The notes: generated by a model from the letters alone, not told the origin. 64,000 bases of DNA from Candidatus Zixiibacteriota bacterium (GCA_022571845.1 JACZXB010000005.1:1-64000); one strand, 5' to 3'. Positions 45,693 to 55,022 are shown, numbered from the stretch's first letter. Numbers and translations: made by a program.

Positions 45693-46862
45693 ATGAACGG
45701 AAGAAGAGTCTTTGTTGACAGAATCTTTATTGTAACTCCTTTAGTTATTTTGGTGGCCATGATGTTGTCTTTCCAATTACAGGAGGCGCACGGAGTGCCA
45801 TATTTTGCGCGCAAGTATGACCTAAACTGTAACAGTTGCCACATCATGCCTCCGGCGCTGAACCAGCAGGGTGAAAATTTTGTAGCCAACGGTTACAAGC
45901 CCGTCGGGCCTACAGAGGCGAAAGCGACGTGGCCTTTCGCTTTGTGGTTGACGCAGCGCGGTGAGGTACAGCATTCGAATGATCTGGATAAGGCGTTTCC
46001 GAATAAGGTGGAGTTGATATCCGGAGGGCCGCTCGGCGATTCGCGGGCGAGTTATTTTCTGGAGTGGCGGATTCTCAGTCTGCAAGTGAGTTCTGACGGC
46101 AGTTTGAAGGACCGAAGCGGCAGGTTTGAGGATTTGTTTATTACATATGATGTTTCGAATTCTGTAAACTTGAAGGCGGGTCAATTTCGGCTCTTGAATC
46201 AGATTGATGATTCCCGAAAACTGGGACTTTCGACTCCGCTGGTGATTGGTGCGAAGATTTCCGGCAGTGGCGCCGGCAGCGCCAGAGAACTATCACTCAG
46301 GGCGTTTGCGCCGAACGGTCGTTCTCCGTCTGTCAGTCTCCAGCATCGTTCACTGCCGGGGGCGCATGCGGCTAACGGGTGGTTTAATATTGTGAGTCTT
46401 GTTTTTCCCGGTGAATTCTCTATTCCGATTACGGATGAAGCGCGGGAAGAGGCCAGTTTTGAATTTGAATCAGATCCCAAAGGTGTGTTTTTGGAGTCGT
46501 TTTACAAGAGGGGTCTGAGTTCTGTAGGGGCGCACTTGTTTGTGGATGACGGCAGGAGTATGGGGAGTCTGATCGGCGTTTACAATCGGGGTCGCTGGTT
46601 TTCACGGCTGGGTTTGGGTTACGGGCGATTTGCCGGGGAAACTAATCTGAGAATCACACTCGAGAGCGAGTTTATACCGTATGATTTTCTCTCTGGTGGT
46701 GTTCGTCTGGATCATCAGACTGAAGTGGACAACGGCACATCGTTTGTGCCAAACGTGAATTTTCAATGGCCGCTTACCGTATGGACTTTGCGTCTGGTGG
46801 TGGAACACAGAGTGCGTTCTGACAATAATTTGACAGTGGGTGAATTGAGTCTGGTGTTTTGA
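45693..46862 (+). CDS. Monoheme outer-membrane porin, Cyc2-like architecture
   Basis: From the ATG at 45693 (389 residues) it has a signal peptide with hydrophobic TPLVILVAMML, then VPYFARKYDLNCNSCHIMPP and ALNQQGENFVANGY; CNSCH is a c-type heme site (residues 46-50). About 300 residues of amphipathic beta strands follow, ending in LSLVF with the C-terminal Phe of outer-membrane proteins. This fused heme-porin plan matches Cyc2-type proteins. A TTG at 45645 is a less likely start. It lies between the metal regulator and the importer, so a role in outer-membrane electron transfer or metal passage is plausible but unproven. Confidence 0.72.
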   Translation: MNGRRVFVDRIFIVTPLVILVAMMLSFQLQEAHGVPYFARKYDLNCNSCHIMPPALNQQGENFVANGYKPVGPTEAKATWPFALWLTQRGEVQHSNDLDKAFPNKVELISGGPLGDSRASYFLEWRILSLQVSSDGSLKDRSGRFEDLFITYDVSNSVNLKAGQFRLLNQIDDSRKLGLSTPLVIGAKISGSGAGSARELSLRAFAPNGRSPSVSLQHRSLPGAHAANGWFNIVSLVFPGEFSIPITDEAREEASFEFESDPKGVFLESFYKRGLSSVGAHLFVDDGRSMGSLIGVYNRGRWFSRLGLGYGRFAGETNLRITLESEFIPYDFLSGGVRLDHQTEVDNGTSFVPNVNFQWPLTVWTLRLVVEHRVRSDNNLTVGELSLVF

Positions 46863-47064
46863 TTCGTTACGTTTTGGTGGGACGACGCTCGGATCAGTCG
46901 TCGCCGGTTATCGGGCGCTCGGCGTTTTCGTGTCCAAAAGACCCAGGCCCTTTGTGTCATGACGCTTCCTGTGAATACTTCGGTGATGATTGCCAAATGC
47001 CTTTCGCTGGTGAATCGATTGATGTTGATGGGGTAGCTTTACTTTTTCAAGGGAGTTTTTAAAA

Positions 47065-48009
47065 ATGACTGACCGCTTCGATTTTTATTACAAAAGAATG
47101 ATTTGTCTGATTTTATTCACGCTTGCGTTTTTGGTTTTATCCTGCAGTCAAATTTCCCATAAGGAATCCGGTAAACTAAAGGTTGTCACCACCATCGGCA
47201 TGCTGGCCGATGCTGTTAAAGTAATAACTGCCGACTCAGTTGAAGTTACGGGACTAATGGGACCGGGAGTAGACCCTCATCTTTATAAAGCAACCAGCGG
47301 TGACGTAAGTCTGCTTGATAAAGCCGACCTGATTGTTTATAACGGACTTAATCTGGAAGCCAAGATGACAGTTATTTTCAAGAAAATGTCGGCTTCCAAA
47401 AGAACGTTGGCAGTAGCCGAACGAATTGACAGCTCACTACTGCGGTTTCCGGAATATTTTAAAGGGCATCCGGATCCGCATGTCTGGTTCGATGTTTCGA
47501 TGTGGAAAACCGTCGTGGCAGCAACAGGCGCTGTATTAATGGAAATGGACTCTGCCAACCAAAAGTTATATCAAGAAAATCTGTCGGGCTATCTTCATGT
47601 CCTTGATGAACTGCATAAGTGGGTAAAGGCACAGATGGCAACTATTCCCGAAGAAAAACGGATTTTGGTAACAGCACACGATGCCTTCGGGTATTTGGGG
47701 CGGGCCTATGATATTGAAGTACGAGGACTACAGGGAATTTCTACTGTAACCGAAGCCGGCTTGTACGATCTGACTCACATGATCGATATGCTGGTCGAAA
47801 GAAAAATCAAGGCGGTTTTCGTAGAATCGTCAGTGCCGCGAAAAGCGATTGAGGCGGTAGTAGAAGGCTGCCGGCAGCGGGGGCTTGATATAGAAATTGG
47901 CGGCGAACTATTTTCCGATGCTATGGGTGAAGGGGGTACACCGGAGGGAACCTATATCGGGATGGTCCGTCACAACGTTAATACTATCGTAAAAGCATTG
48001 AGTAAATAA
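47065..48009 (+). CDS. Metal ABC transporter substrate-binding lipoprotein, TroA/YtgA type
   Basis: A 314-residue periplasmic binding lipoprotein with lipobox VLSC (Cys27). The metal ligands typical of TroA are His72 (DPHLY), His139 (DPHVWFD), His205 (TAHDAFGY) and Asp285 (GGELFSDAMG). The stretch AHDAFGYLGRAYDIEVRGLQ followed by GISTVTEA closely follows TroA. His rather than Glu at the third site favours the TroA/ZnuA subtype over PsaA. It is followed by the ATPase after 5 bases. Metal choice (Zn, Mn or Fe) cannot be settled from sequence. Confidence 0.92.
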   Translation: MTDRFDFYYKRMICLILFTLAFLVLSCSQISHKESGKLKVVTTIGMLADAVKVITADSVEVTGLMGPGVDPHLYKATSGDVSLLDKADLIVYNGLNLEAKMTVIFKKMSASKRTLAVAERIDSSLLRFPEYFKGHPDPHVWFDVSMWKTVVAATGAVLMEMDSANQKLYQENLSGYLHVLDELHKWVKAQMATIPEEKRILVTAHDAFGYLGRAYDIEVRGLQGISTVTEAGLYDLTHMIDMLVERKIKAVFVESSVPRKAIEAVVEGCRQRGLDIEIGGELFSDAMGEGGTPEGTYIGMVRHNVNTIVKALSK

Positions 48010-48014
48010 TAAAT

Positions 48015-48788
48015 ATGACAGACAATAGAAACAACGCTGCTCCCATTGAAGTTCATGATTTAACCGTGGCCTATCGCAAAAAGCCGGTGCTCTGGGACAT
48101 CGATTTTAGTCTGCCCGAAGGTCAGCTGATTGGCATGGTTGGTCCCAACGGCGCCGGTAAATCGACACTTATTAAAGCAATTATGGGGTTGCTGCCGCTA
48201 TCCTCAGGTTTTATCAAAATATACGGCAAGCCGCTTGAGATTCAGCGCGAATTGGTCGGCTATGTGCCGCAGCGTGAGTCGGTCGATTGGGATTTTCCGA
48301 CTGACGCTCTTGACGTTGTAACAATGGGACGCTATGGCAAGCTGAGCCTTTTTGGACGTCCGTCGAAAGAAGACAAAGAAATTGCCATGGACGCTCTTGA
48401 AAAAGTAGGCCTGGCAGATTTCGCCAAACGGCAGATAAGTCAATTGTCGGGTGGGCAGCAGCAACGTGTTTTTCTGGCGCGGGCGCTGGCTCAGGATGCT
48501 GTAATATATCTGATGGATGAACCATTTGCCGGTGTTGATGCGGCTACCGAAAAAGCCATCATAGAACTGCTGGGAGAACTCAAAAATAAAGGCAAGACTC
48601 TGCTGGTAGTGCATCATGACTTAAATACCGTAGCCGAATATTTTGACTGGGTTATGCTGTTAAATCTGAGGCTGATAAAACTTGGTCCTGTTCAGGAAAT
48701 TTTTAATAACGAAAATCTGAGAACTACTTATGGCGGCAAGTTAAATCTGCTTTCGGAGATGGCAGAAAAGATCGGCAAAATGCCTTAA
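48015..48788 (+). CDS. Metal ABC transporter ATP-binding protein, TroB/YtgB type
   Basis: A 257-residue ATPase. Walker A is GPNGAGKSTL, the Q-loop region GYVPQRESVDWDFPTDALDV is distinctive for metal (manganese/zinc/iron) importers, the signature is LSGGQQQRVFLARAL, Walker B is IYLMDEPFAGVD, and the H-loop is VVHHDL. It starts 5 bases after the binding-protein gene and ends 11 bases before the permease gene, consistent with an operon. Confidence 0.95.
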   Translation: MTDNRNNAAPIEVHDLTVAYRKKPVLWDIDFSLPEGQLIGMVGPNGAGKSTLIKAIMGLLPLSSGFIKIYGKPLEIQRELVGYVPQRESVDWDFPTDALDVVTMGRYGKLSLFGRPSKEDKEIAMDALEKVGLADFAKRQISQLSGGQQQRVFLARALAQDAVIYLMDEPFAGVDAATEKAIIELLGELKNKGKTLLVVHHDLNTVAEYFDWVMLLNLRLIKLGPVQEIFNNENLRTTYGGKLNLLSEMAEKIGKMP

Positions 48789-48799
48789 GGTTTTCTTAT

Positions 48800-50113
48800 A
48801 TGGATATCTGGGATCTGACAGTCAGGTTTTTCTCAATGACCGATGCCAACGTACGCTATGTGGTGGCAGGATCGGTCCTTTTGGGCGGCATCGCAGGAGC
48901 TTTCGGCACCTTTGCTTTTTTGCAAAGACGCTCATTAATTGGTGATGCTATCGCACATGCCACTCTGCCCGGAGTGGGCTTTGCCTTTCTGATATTGGGG
49001 CGCAAAGAGCTGCACTGGCTGCTTTTGGGTGCGGCCATATCAGGCTGGGCAGGCGCTCTGGCTATTGATGCTATCACTCGCCATTCTCGCCTGAAACTCG
49101 ACGCCGCTTTAGGAATTGTGCTCTCAGCATTTTTCGGACTGGGCATTGTCATTCTGACATATATCCAGAAAACCGGGGCCGGGGCCCAGTCGGGACTTGA
49201 CAAGTTTTTGTTCGGACAGGCGGCTGCTATCGGCCGACAGGACGTTATAGTCCTGGCCGTCATCGGAGCTATTATGGTGACGGTGCTGCTGTCCTTATTT
49301 GCAAAACTCAAAATCATGACCTTTGATGCCGGTTTTGCGGCATCAGCCGGGTTAAACACAGGTCTTTTGCAGTTTGTGCTGACGACCATGCTGGTGGTCA
49401 CGGTAACAGTCGGCTTGCAGGCGGTAGGGGTAGTGCTGATGGCGGCAATTCTTATTATTCCGGCTGCCGCGGCCAGACAATGGACCGATAATCTTAAAAT
49501 AATGTTGGTGCTGTCGGCCTTATTCGGGATGATTTCAGGTGTTACTGGTGCTTACATTTCGTTTTTAAAGCCTCACTTTCCAACCGGACCGTGGATAGTC
49601 GTCTCAGCCTCTCTTATTTTTATTTTTTCGATCATGTTTGCAACCAAACGAGGTATAGTCGTCCGCCTGGTAAGACAGCTTAAAAACCGCAGAAAGATGA
49701 CTGAAGACCACGTACTGAAAGTTTTATTCAAAGCCGGCATGGACAGTCGCAACTGGAGAGCCTTATACCCGCCGCTGCATATTTCTCAGCTATGGTCGTT
49801 TGGAGCGGCAGAACTAAAAAGGGGACTAAAAAGACTGGTGAGCAGAGGCGAACTGGAAAAAGAGGGAGGCATGTACCGTCTGACAGAGAACGGTGTCAGC
49901 TCCGGCGCTCGGGTAACGCGACTTCACAGATTATGGGAGGTTTATCTGGAGCGCCATCTGGAACTGCCCCCGGATCACCTGCACCGCGATGCCGAAGAGA
50001 TGGAGCATATTATTACGCCCGAAGTAGAGAAGAGGCTCGAAGAAATGCTGGGGCATCCTGTATTGGATCCGCACCACCAGGAAATTCCTTATTTTGATAA
50101 GGCAAAGAGCTGA
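48800..50113 (+). CDS. Metal ABC permease fused to a DtxR-like regulator domain, YtgCR type
   Basis: A 437-residue fusion. Residues 1-285 form an ABC-3 family permease with about eight helices (RRSLIGDAIAHATLPGVGFA is the family motif). Residues about 297-437 are a DtxR-like module: a winged helix (EDHVLKVLFKAG, AAELKRGLKRLVSRGELEKE), then HRLWEVYLERHLELP and HLHRDAEEMEH, retaining His376, Glu380, His395, Glu399, Glu402 and His403 as probable metal ligands. This is the layout of chlamydial YtgCR, in which cleavage releases a repressor. Cleavage here is not known. Confidence 0.9.
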   Translation: MDIWDLTVRFFSMTDANVRYVVAGSVLLGGIAGAFGTFAFLQRRSLIGDAIAHATLPGVGFAFLILGRKELHWLLLGAAISGWAGALAIDAITRHSRLKLDAALGIVLSAFFGLGIVILTYIQKTGAGAQSGLDKFLFGQAAAIGRQDVIVLAVIGAIMVTVLLSLFAKLKIMTFDAGFAASAGLNTGLLQFVLTTMLVVTVTVGLQAVGVVLMAAILIIPAAAARQWTDNLKIMLVLSALFGMISGVTGAYISFLKPHFPTGPWIVVSASLIFIFSIMFATKRGIVVRLVRQLKNRRKMTEDHVLKVLFKAGMDSRNWRALYPPLHISQLWSFGAAELKRGLKRLVSRGELEKEGGMYRLTENGVSSGARVTRLHRLWEVYLERHLELPPDHLHRDAEEMEHIITPEVEKRLEEMLGHPVLDPHHQEIPYFDKAKS

Positions 50114-51009
50114 TGTCGCCGGAACTCTGGGTCATTTTTACTGCTATTTTGGCCGCCTCGGCCTGTGCACTAATTGGTGCCTTTTTGGTCTTAAGGCAGG
50201 GCGCCATGCTGGGCGACGGCATTTCGCATGCTGTTTTACCCGGCTTAGCTCTGGCCTTTATTATTACCTCAAGCCGCGACGTTTTGCCAATGCTTATCGG
50301 AGCAGGAGCGATGGGACTTTTAACAGCTTTTCTAACAGAGTTTTTATCCCGCACTGGCAGGTTGTATCGCGACGCTTCATTGGGGATCGTCTTTACAGTT
50401 TTGTTCAGCATTGGAGTTATTTTGATAGCCGGTTTTGCCGGACAGATTGATCTGGACCAGGAGTGCGTACTCTATGGCGAAATTGCCTACACTCCCTGGG
50501 ACACATTTGTAGTAGGCAACACAAATCTGGGACCAAGAGCGTTCTGGGTTCTCGGAGTGGTTTTCATTTTCAATATAATTTTTATATCTCTATTTTTCAA
50601 ACAGCTAAAGATTACATCTTTTGATCCGGCACTGGCTAGGACAGTCGGCATATCTGACAGGCTATGGCACTACTTGCTGACTTCGGTAGTGGCGCTGACA
50701 GTGGTAGCCGCCTTTGAATCGGTTGGTGCAATTTTAGTAGTGGCCATGCTTACAATTCCGGGCGCCACAGCCTTTCTAATTACCAGAAATTTACAGCTAA
50801 TGCTGATTTTATCAGTCTTAGTTGGGGTGGCCTCGGCTCTTGGCGGATATTATGGGGCGACGCTTACAAATACATCTATTGCCGGGTTTATGGCTGTGGC
50901 CGGAGGGGTTATTTTCGCTCTAACCCTGATTATTAGAAATGTGATTGACAAAACTCAGGCTTTAAGCACAGTTTCACTTCAGAAGCAGGCGATTACGCCT
51001 ATTAACTGA
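50113..51009 (+). CDS. Metal ABC transporter permease, TroD/YtgD type
   Basis: A 298-residue ABC-3 family permease with about nine hydrophobic segments. SACALIGAFLVLRQGAMLGD with ISHAVLPGLALAF, and GRLYRDASLGIVFTVLFSIG, are the family signatures. Its ATG overlaps the stop of the fused permease (TGATG), so the two are translationally coupled. It pairs with the permease half of that fusion to form the transmembrane dimer of the importer. It has no regulator domain. Confidence 0.94.
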   Translation: MSPELWVIFTAILAASACALIGAFLVLRQGAMLGDGISHAVLPGLALAFIITSSRDVLPMLIGAGAMGLLTAFLTEFLSRTGRLYRDASLGIVFTVLFSIGVILIAGFAGQIDLDQECVLYGEIAYTPWDTFVVGNTNLGPRAFWVLGVVFIFNIIFISLFFKQLKITSFDPALARTVGISDRLWHYLLTSVVALTVVAAFESVGAILVVAMLTIPGATAFLITRNLQLMLILSVLVGVASALGGYYGATLTNTSIAGFMAVAGGVIFALTLIIRNVIDKTQALSTVSLQKQAITPIN

Positions 51010-51039
51010 AATTTTAAATCAATAAGTAACAGTCAGCTC

Positions 51040-52146
51040 TTGTCAAAGAATGCAGCAATAATTCTATCTCGCCAACATTTGCGGCCATCACTCGCAGATG
51101 AGTGGGTTAGAAAGCTAAGAGATGCGGTTCAGTTTGTTAAGAGAGAAAATCTAACTCTTTTTTCATCTGTAGGCAGCCGTAACTGGGAGATAATAACAGC
51201 CTGCGCGGTGCTTAATAATGTTCCGCTAAGGCTGCTGATGCCGGCTCGGGAATCATCAAGTTTCGAAGCGCTTAAATCAAAAGCATCCAGGCAGTATTGT
51301 TTGACAGCTAGCAGAGTGAAGTATGAAAAAATCACTGAAGAAAATTTAAACGACTTAACACCTCTGCAACTTGCAAATATCCGGGACGAAACTATAATCA
51401 AGCAGGCGAATATTCTGATTCCGGTTTCTGTCAGGCCAAGAGGCAATATGTCTGAGCTATTATCAAAATCAGGCGCAGACGGCAAGACTATTGTCAGAGA
51501 ATTTGAAACTGAATTTGAAAAAAAGAAAAGCAAACTCGCTTACCAAATCGACATCAGCGCTCTTTCAAAAAAGATAAAGGCAATAGCTGAGTCATTTTTG
51601 ATTCACTGGACCCGGGCAACAAACTGCCGCTGGCCCGATGAAAACGAACTCGAATTTTACAGGATGATATTTAGCTCAGATAAATACCGGCGCACGGCAT
51701 TCGATACCTTGCGCAAAATTCTAAACACTGAATTAATCATTGCATCGTCTAAGAACATGCCGACCAATACCAGAACAGTTTGTTTTTCAGGTCTTGTCCC
51801 TAAGGAGGCCATACGTTTGATGAAATGGCGTGCCAGATATTGCCAGATGTCTTTTGAACCGTTCGGAATTGGCATAGAACGAAATTATGCAATGGCACAC
51901 GGCATCAAAGAGGTGCACTATTATGATCTTTCTCAAAAAAAGCAAAAAGACGGACAGGATAACTGGTTGTGGCAGTCGGCCGGTAAGAAAACAGACTGGG
52001 GGAACGAAAGAGAATTCAGGCACAAAGGTGATTTTGATTTTTCAAAAGTACCAGATGAAAAACGGATTATCTTTTGCCATTATAGAAGACAGGCAAGTTT
52101 AGTACAAAATCTAACAGGCCTGAAAGCGATGTCGTTCTATAATTAA
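51040..52146 (+). CDS. Conserved-looking protein of unknown function downstream of the metal importer
   Basis: A 368-residue soluble protein that was not recognised. It starts at TTG 51040 with no obvious better start. LTLFSSVGSRNWEIITACAV followed by LNNVPLRLLMPA looks like a Rossmann-type alpha/beta N-terminal domain. A C-terminal part with CFSGLVPKEAIRLMKWRARY, FGIGIERNYAMAHGIKEVHY and WGNEREFRHKGDFDFSKVPD resembles the DUF2971/AbiGi type of fold only loosely. It begins 30 bases after the permease gene, so it may belong to the operon, but a function cannot be inferred. Confidence 0.6.
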   Translation: MSKNAAIILSRQHLRPSLADEWVRKLRDAVQFVKRENLTLFSSVGSRNWEIITACAVLNNVPLRLLMPARESSSFEALKSKASRQYCLTASRVKYEKITEENLNDLTPLQLANIRDETIIKQANILIPVSVRPRGNMSELLSKSGADGKTIVREFETEFEKKKSKLAYQIDISALSKKIKAIAESFLIHWTRATNCRWPDENELEFYRMIFSSDKYRRTAFDTLRKILNTELIIASSKNMPTNTRTVCFSGLVPKEAIRLMKWRARYCQMSFEPFGIGIERNYAMAHGIKEVHYYDLSQKKQKDGQDNWLWQSAGKKTDWGNEREFRHKGDFDFSKVPDEKRIIFCHYRRQASLVQNLTGLKAMSFYN

Positions 52147-52163
52147 GCTGAGGAACAGCTCTG

Positions 52164-55022
52164 CTAATAGCCCGGACAGGCAATTGGGTCGGCTCCACCT
52201 CTAAAAATAACATCAACCAAATAGGCTAAATCTGTTGCGGTTGGATCCGGAGCGGAGCTTCCATTCAGGTTGGATTCCTGTTTGCAAACCGGACCCGGCC
52301 CCCCACGGAAAACAAAATCAATCAGATAGTTCAAATCCGAAATATTCGTCTCTGGCGCCAGATCATTATTTATGTCTCCAGTCAATTCAGTACAGCACCC
52401 GTTTATAAGTGAATCATAAACGGCCAGAGCAGCAGCTGCACTGTTTTCAATTTCGGCCATAGTGTTACCGGCTATGATTGCGAATGAGACTATTTTGCTT
52501 TCTCCGGCAGGAATGCTGATAGGTCCGACAGATATCACCTGAAACAGATCAGATTTGGCAGTATCGTAGTCAGTGGCCGAGCCAAATCCGGCGGTCAAAG
52601 CCAGAAACTTTTCAGACTCAGTATAACCTTCGGGATAAAAAACCTCCGAGCCAAGATCGGTTAGAGTTCCCGCCTGGAGTCCGTCTAAGACGACAGTGGC
52701 GCGGAAGTCTTCTAATAATCCGCTGGGTCCGTTGTAAGCCATCCAGCTGATGCCTGTAGAGCTTTCATAGCCTCCGGCGTTGGAAGTGTACGGGAAAATA
52801 TCCCAGTCGAAGTATAATCCAACGTAAAGAGGGCTTAACAAAAACAGGTTATCATTGGTCAGAATATATCTGAGAATTACAAAATCGTCATTTTCCGGTT
52901 CAGGGAAGGTATAGCTAAACTGCCTGACGCTAACTCCAATCGGGTTTTCGGCGCGGCTGTCATCAAAGATAGCTCTGGTCTTTTGCGCTGTCTCTGACCC
53001 CAGTAAATCGATCTGAATATTTCCGCCCGGAAGAACCCGGAAATCGCCATCGGGCTCTCCTATAGAATTGCGGATGCCGTCTGAGACATGCTGCGCATCA
53101 GTTGCAATCAGCAGTCCGCCCTCAAACAGATCATTAGAGCCGCTATTGTAAGTGAATCCCGGTCCTCCAATTGGAAAGAATGAACCAAAACCTGCCGGAC
53201 CAAGTCCGTAAGTGCCGAAGTTGCTGACTCCGAATTCTATATTGCCAACATTGTGCGACACAAACGATCTTTTAGTCGGCTCACCGACAGAAAAATAAAT
53301 TTTGGTGGTGTCGGTGTAGGTTGAGCCATTTGTAATTTCAAGATCAAGAGATAACAAAGCGCCGTCTTGTACTGCATCAGACAGAACTACAATAATACTG
53401 TCGTTGGAACTTACAGTATCATTGGCATTTATATCGCCGAAGAATGCCGAACCGCTGGTCACTGATAAATCAGCATCACTGCCAATGATACTTGCTGAGA
53501 TAGCAGTAACATCGGCTCCCAGATTCTGAAGTATTAACCTGCCTCTGAATGTTCCGCCTGCAGAAACAGCCTCATGATTGTAAGAGTAAACTCGCAGATT
53601 GGGGTCAGGGCTGGCTGCTGGAATTGAGTCAAGGGCAGCCATACAGTCAATTACTCCCCAGCCAAAAGTATTATCGGGAAGGGGCAGGCCAAACTTTTGA
53701 GTCGAAGTTAATATTGCTGTCTTGATTTCAGCTACGGTGGCATTGGGGTTTTTCTGCCGCATCAGGGCTACTAAACCGGAAACGTGCGGAGCAGCGATAG
53801 ATGTTCCCGAAAGTGAGGCATAGCTGTCGTTCGGTGTAGTAGAGCGAACGCTCTGTCCCGGCGCTGTCACATTTGGCTTTATAGCGCCGTTGCAATCTGA
53901 TGGGCCTCTTGAAGAATTGGACCAAATAGTGGTAGGGGTAGTTAACTGAACAGCACCAACTGCAAAGCAGTCGATTGAATCCAGAGCACGATTAGCCGGG
54001 TTACGAATAGTGGATGCTCCAGCGCCATCGTTACCAGCCGCGAAAATATTTACAATCCCCAGAGCTTCAAGATTCTCTATCAGTTCGTAAAAAACTTCCT
54101 GACAGCCAATATCTCTAATTCCCCAGCTATGATTTATAACATCAGGAACGTCATCCATCGAATTGGGGTCGCCGTCGGGATTGGCCGCCCACTCAAAAGC
54201 ATCAATATAAGAGGCGCCATGTATATCAACTATTGCAGCAGAAATCCATTTTGCATCTAAGGCAACTCCAACTGTATCCATTGAAGCATCATCATGCCCG
54301 ACCATCAATCCCATAGTATGAGTACCATGTACATCTCCCAGAGTATTATGAGGAAACGACTGACCATCGCGGGGGTCAAACCAGGCGGCGGCGGAGTCGC
54401 CATCGTGTCCTTTCCAGCTGTTAAAAAGAGCCGGGTGGTCGCCATCGACTCCCGTATCAAATGAGCATATCAGTCGTCCAGCGCCTGTATAACCTGCCAG
54501 CCAGGCCTGGTCGGCGTTGATATAAATAAGATTTGGTTCAATGCCGGCTGAGAGCGCGGGCGACTTTTGCGGCTGCGTGTTATCAGCCTTTATCAGAGTA
54601 AGCTCCGGTACGTTGTATATGGTTTTGATATCTGACCTTTGGGCCAGTTTTTCTAATTCACCGGCTGCAATTTTTGCTTCGACAACATTGGCCAGCCAGC
54701 TTGACTTTATTTCTGTAGACTTGCCGCCAGCCCTCAGCCGCTTAAGGCTGCCCAGCAGCTGCTGTTGCGAGGCTTGGTGCGCAGACTTCAAGAAATTGTA
54801 TTTCTGATTATATCTTTCAGCTCTGGTTGTCAAAGCTGCCGATTTTGATTTCTTGATAGAGACAGATTTTACTTTTGGAAGTTGTATCCAGACAGATACC
54901 AGCGAATCTTTAGTCATGGTTGATATTTCAGATGACAGCTCAGGTGACAATTTTCCGGCCATTACAATCGGCACATAAAGAAGCGAAATAGCAATTGTCA
55001 GTATGAACGAATTTGTTTTCAT
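52164..55022 (-). CDS. Secreted subtilisin-like (S8) protease with dockerin-like tail
   Basis: A 952-residue protease. Signal peptide to about residue 22, then a pro-domain of about 120 residues. The catalytic triad is Asp189 (CSFDTGVDGDHPAL), His232 (HGTHTMGLMVG) and Ser408 (GTSIAAPHVSGLVAL), with the oxyanion Asn331 in AAGNDGAG. Residues about 470-860 are beta-rich C-terminal domains. The tail has TGDINNDLAPETNISDLNYL, LIDFVFRGGPGPVC and a second repeat ending DVIFRGGADPIACPGY. It likely degrades extracellular protein. Confidence 0.94.
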   Translation of the reverse strand: MKTNSFILTIAISLLYVPIVMAGKLSPELSSEISTMTKDSLVSVWIQLPKVKSVSIKKSKSAALTTRAERYNQKYNFLKSAHQASQQQLLGSLKRLRAGGKSTEIKSSWLANVVEAKIAAGELEKLAQRSDIKTIYNVPELTLIKADNTQPQKSPALSAGIEPNLIYINADQAWLAGYTGAGRLICSFDTGVDGDHPALFNSWKGHDGDSAAAWFDPRDGQSFPHNTLGDVHGTHTMGLMVGHDDASMDTVGVALDAKWISAAIVDIHGASYIDAFEWAANPDGDPNSMDDVPDVINHSWGIRDIGCQEVFYELIENLEALGIVNIFAAGNDGAGASTIRNPANRALDSIDCFAVGAVQLTTPTTIWSNSSRGPSDCNGAIKPNVTAPGQSVRSTTPNDSYASLSGTSIAAPHVSGLVALMRQKNPNATVAEIKTAILTSTQKFGLPLPDNTFGWGVIDCMAALDSIPAASPDPNLRVYSYNHEAVSAGGTFRGRLILQNLGADVTAISASIIGSDADLSVTSGSAFFGDINANDTVSSNDSIIVVLSDAVQDGALLSLDLEITNGSTYTDTTKIYFSVGEPTKRSFVSHNVGNIEFGVSNFGTYGLGPAGFGSFFPIGGPGFTYNSGSNDLFEGGLLIATDAQHVSDGIRNSIGEPDGDFRVLPGGNIQIDLLGSETAQKTRAIFDDSRAENPIGVSVRQFSYTFPEPENDDFVILRYILTNDNLFLLSPLYVGLYFDWDIFPYTSNAGGYESSTGISWMAYNGPSGLLEDFRATVVLDGLQAGTLTDLGSEVFYPEGYTESEKFLALTAGFGSATDYDTAKSDLFQVISVGPISIPAGESKIVSFAIIAGNTMAEIENSAAAALAVYDSLINGCCTELTGDINNDLAPETNISDLNYLIDFVFRGGPGPVCKQESNLNGSSAPDPTATDLAYLVDVIFRGGADPIACPGY

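Noticed and set aside
46859-47062. Short TTG-started frame between the heme-porin and TroA-type genes (67 residues, four cysteines)
   Set aside because: It starts inside the stop region of the previous gene, has no ribosome site or family match, and an equally long frame runs antisense. It is probably spacer, though a Cys-rich peptide cannot be wholly excluded.
52146-52164. Small hairpin between the metal operon and the S8 protease gene, considered as a terminator
   Set aside because: AGCTG/CAGCT arms are only 5 bases with no T tract, too weak to call.
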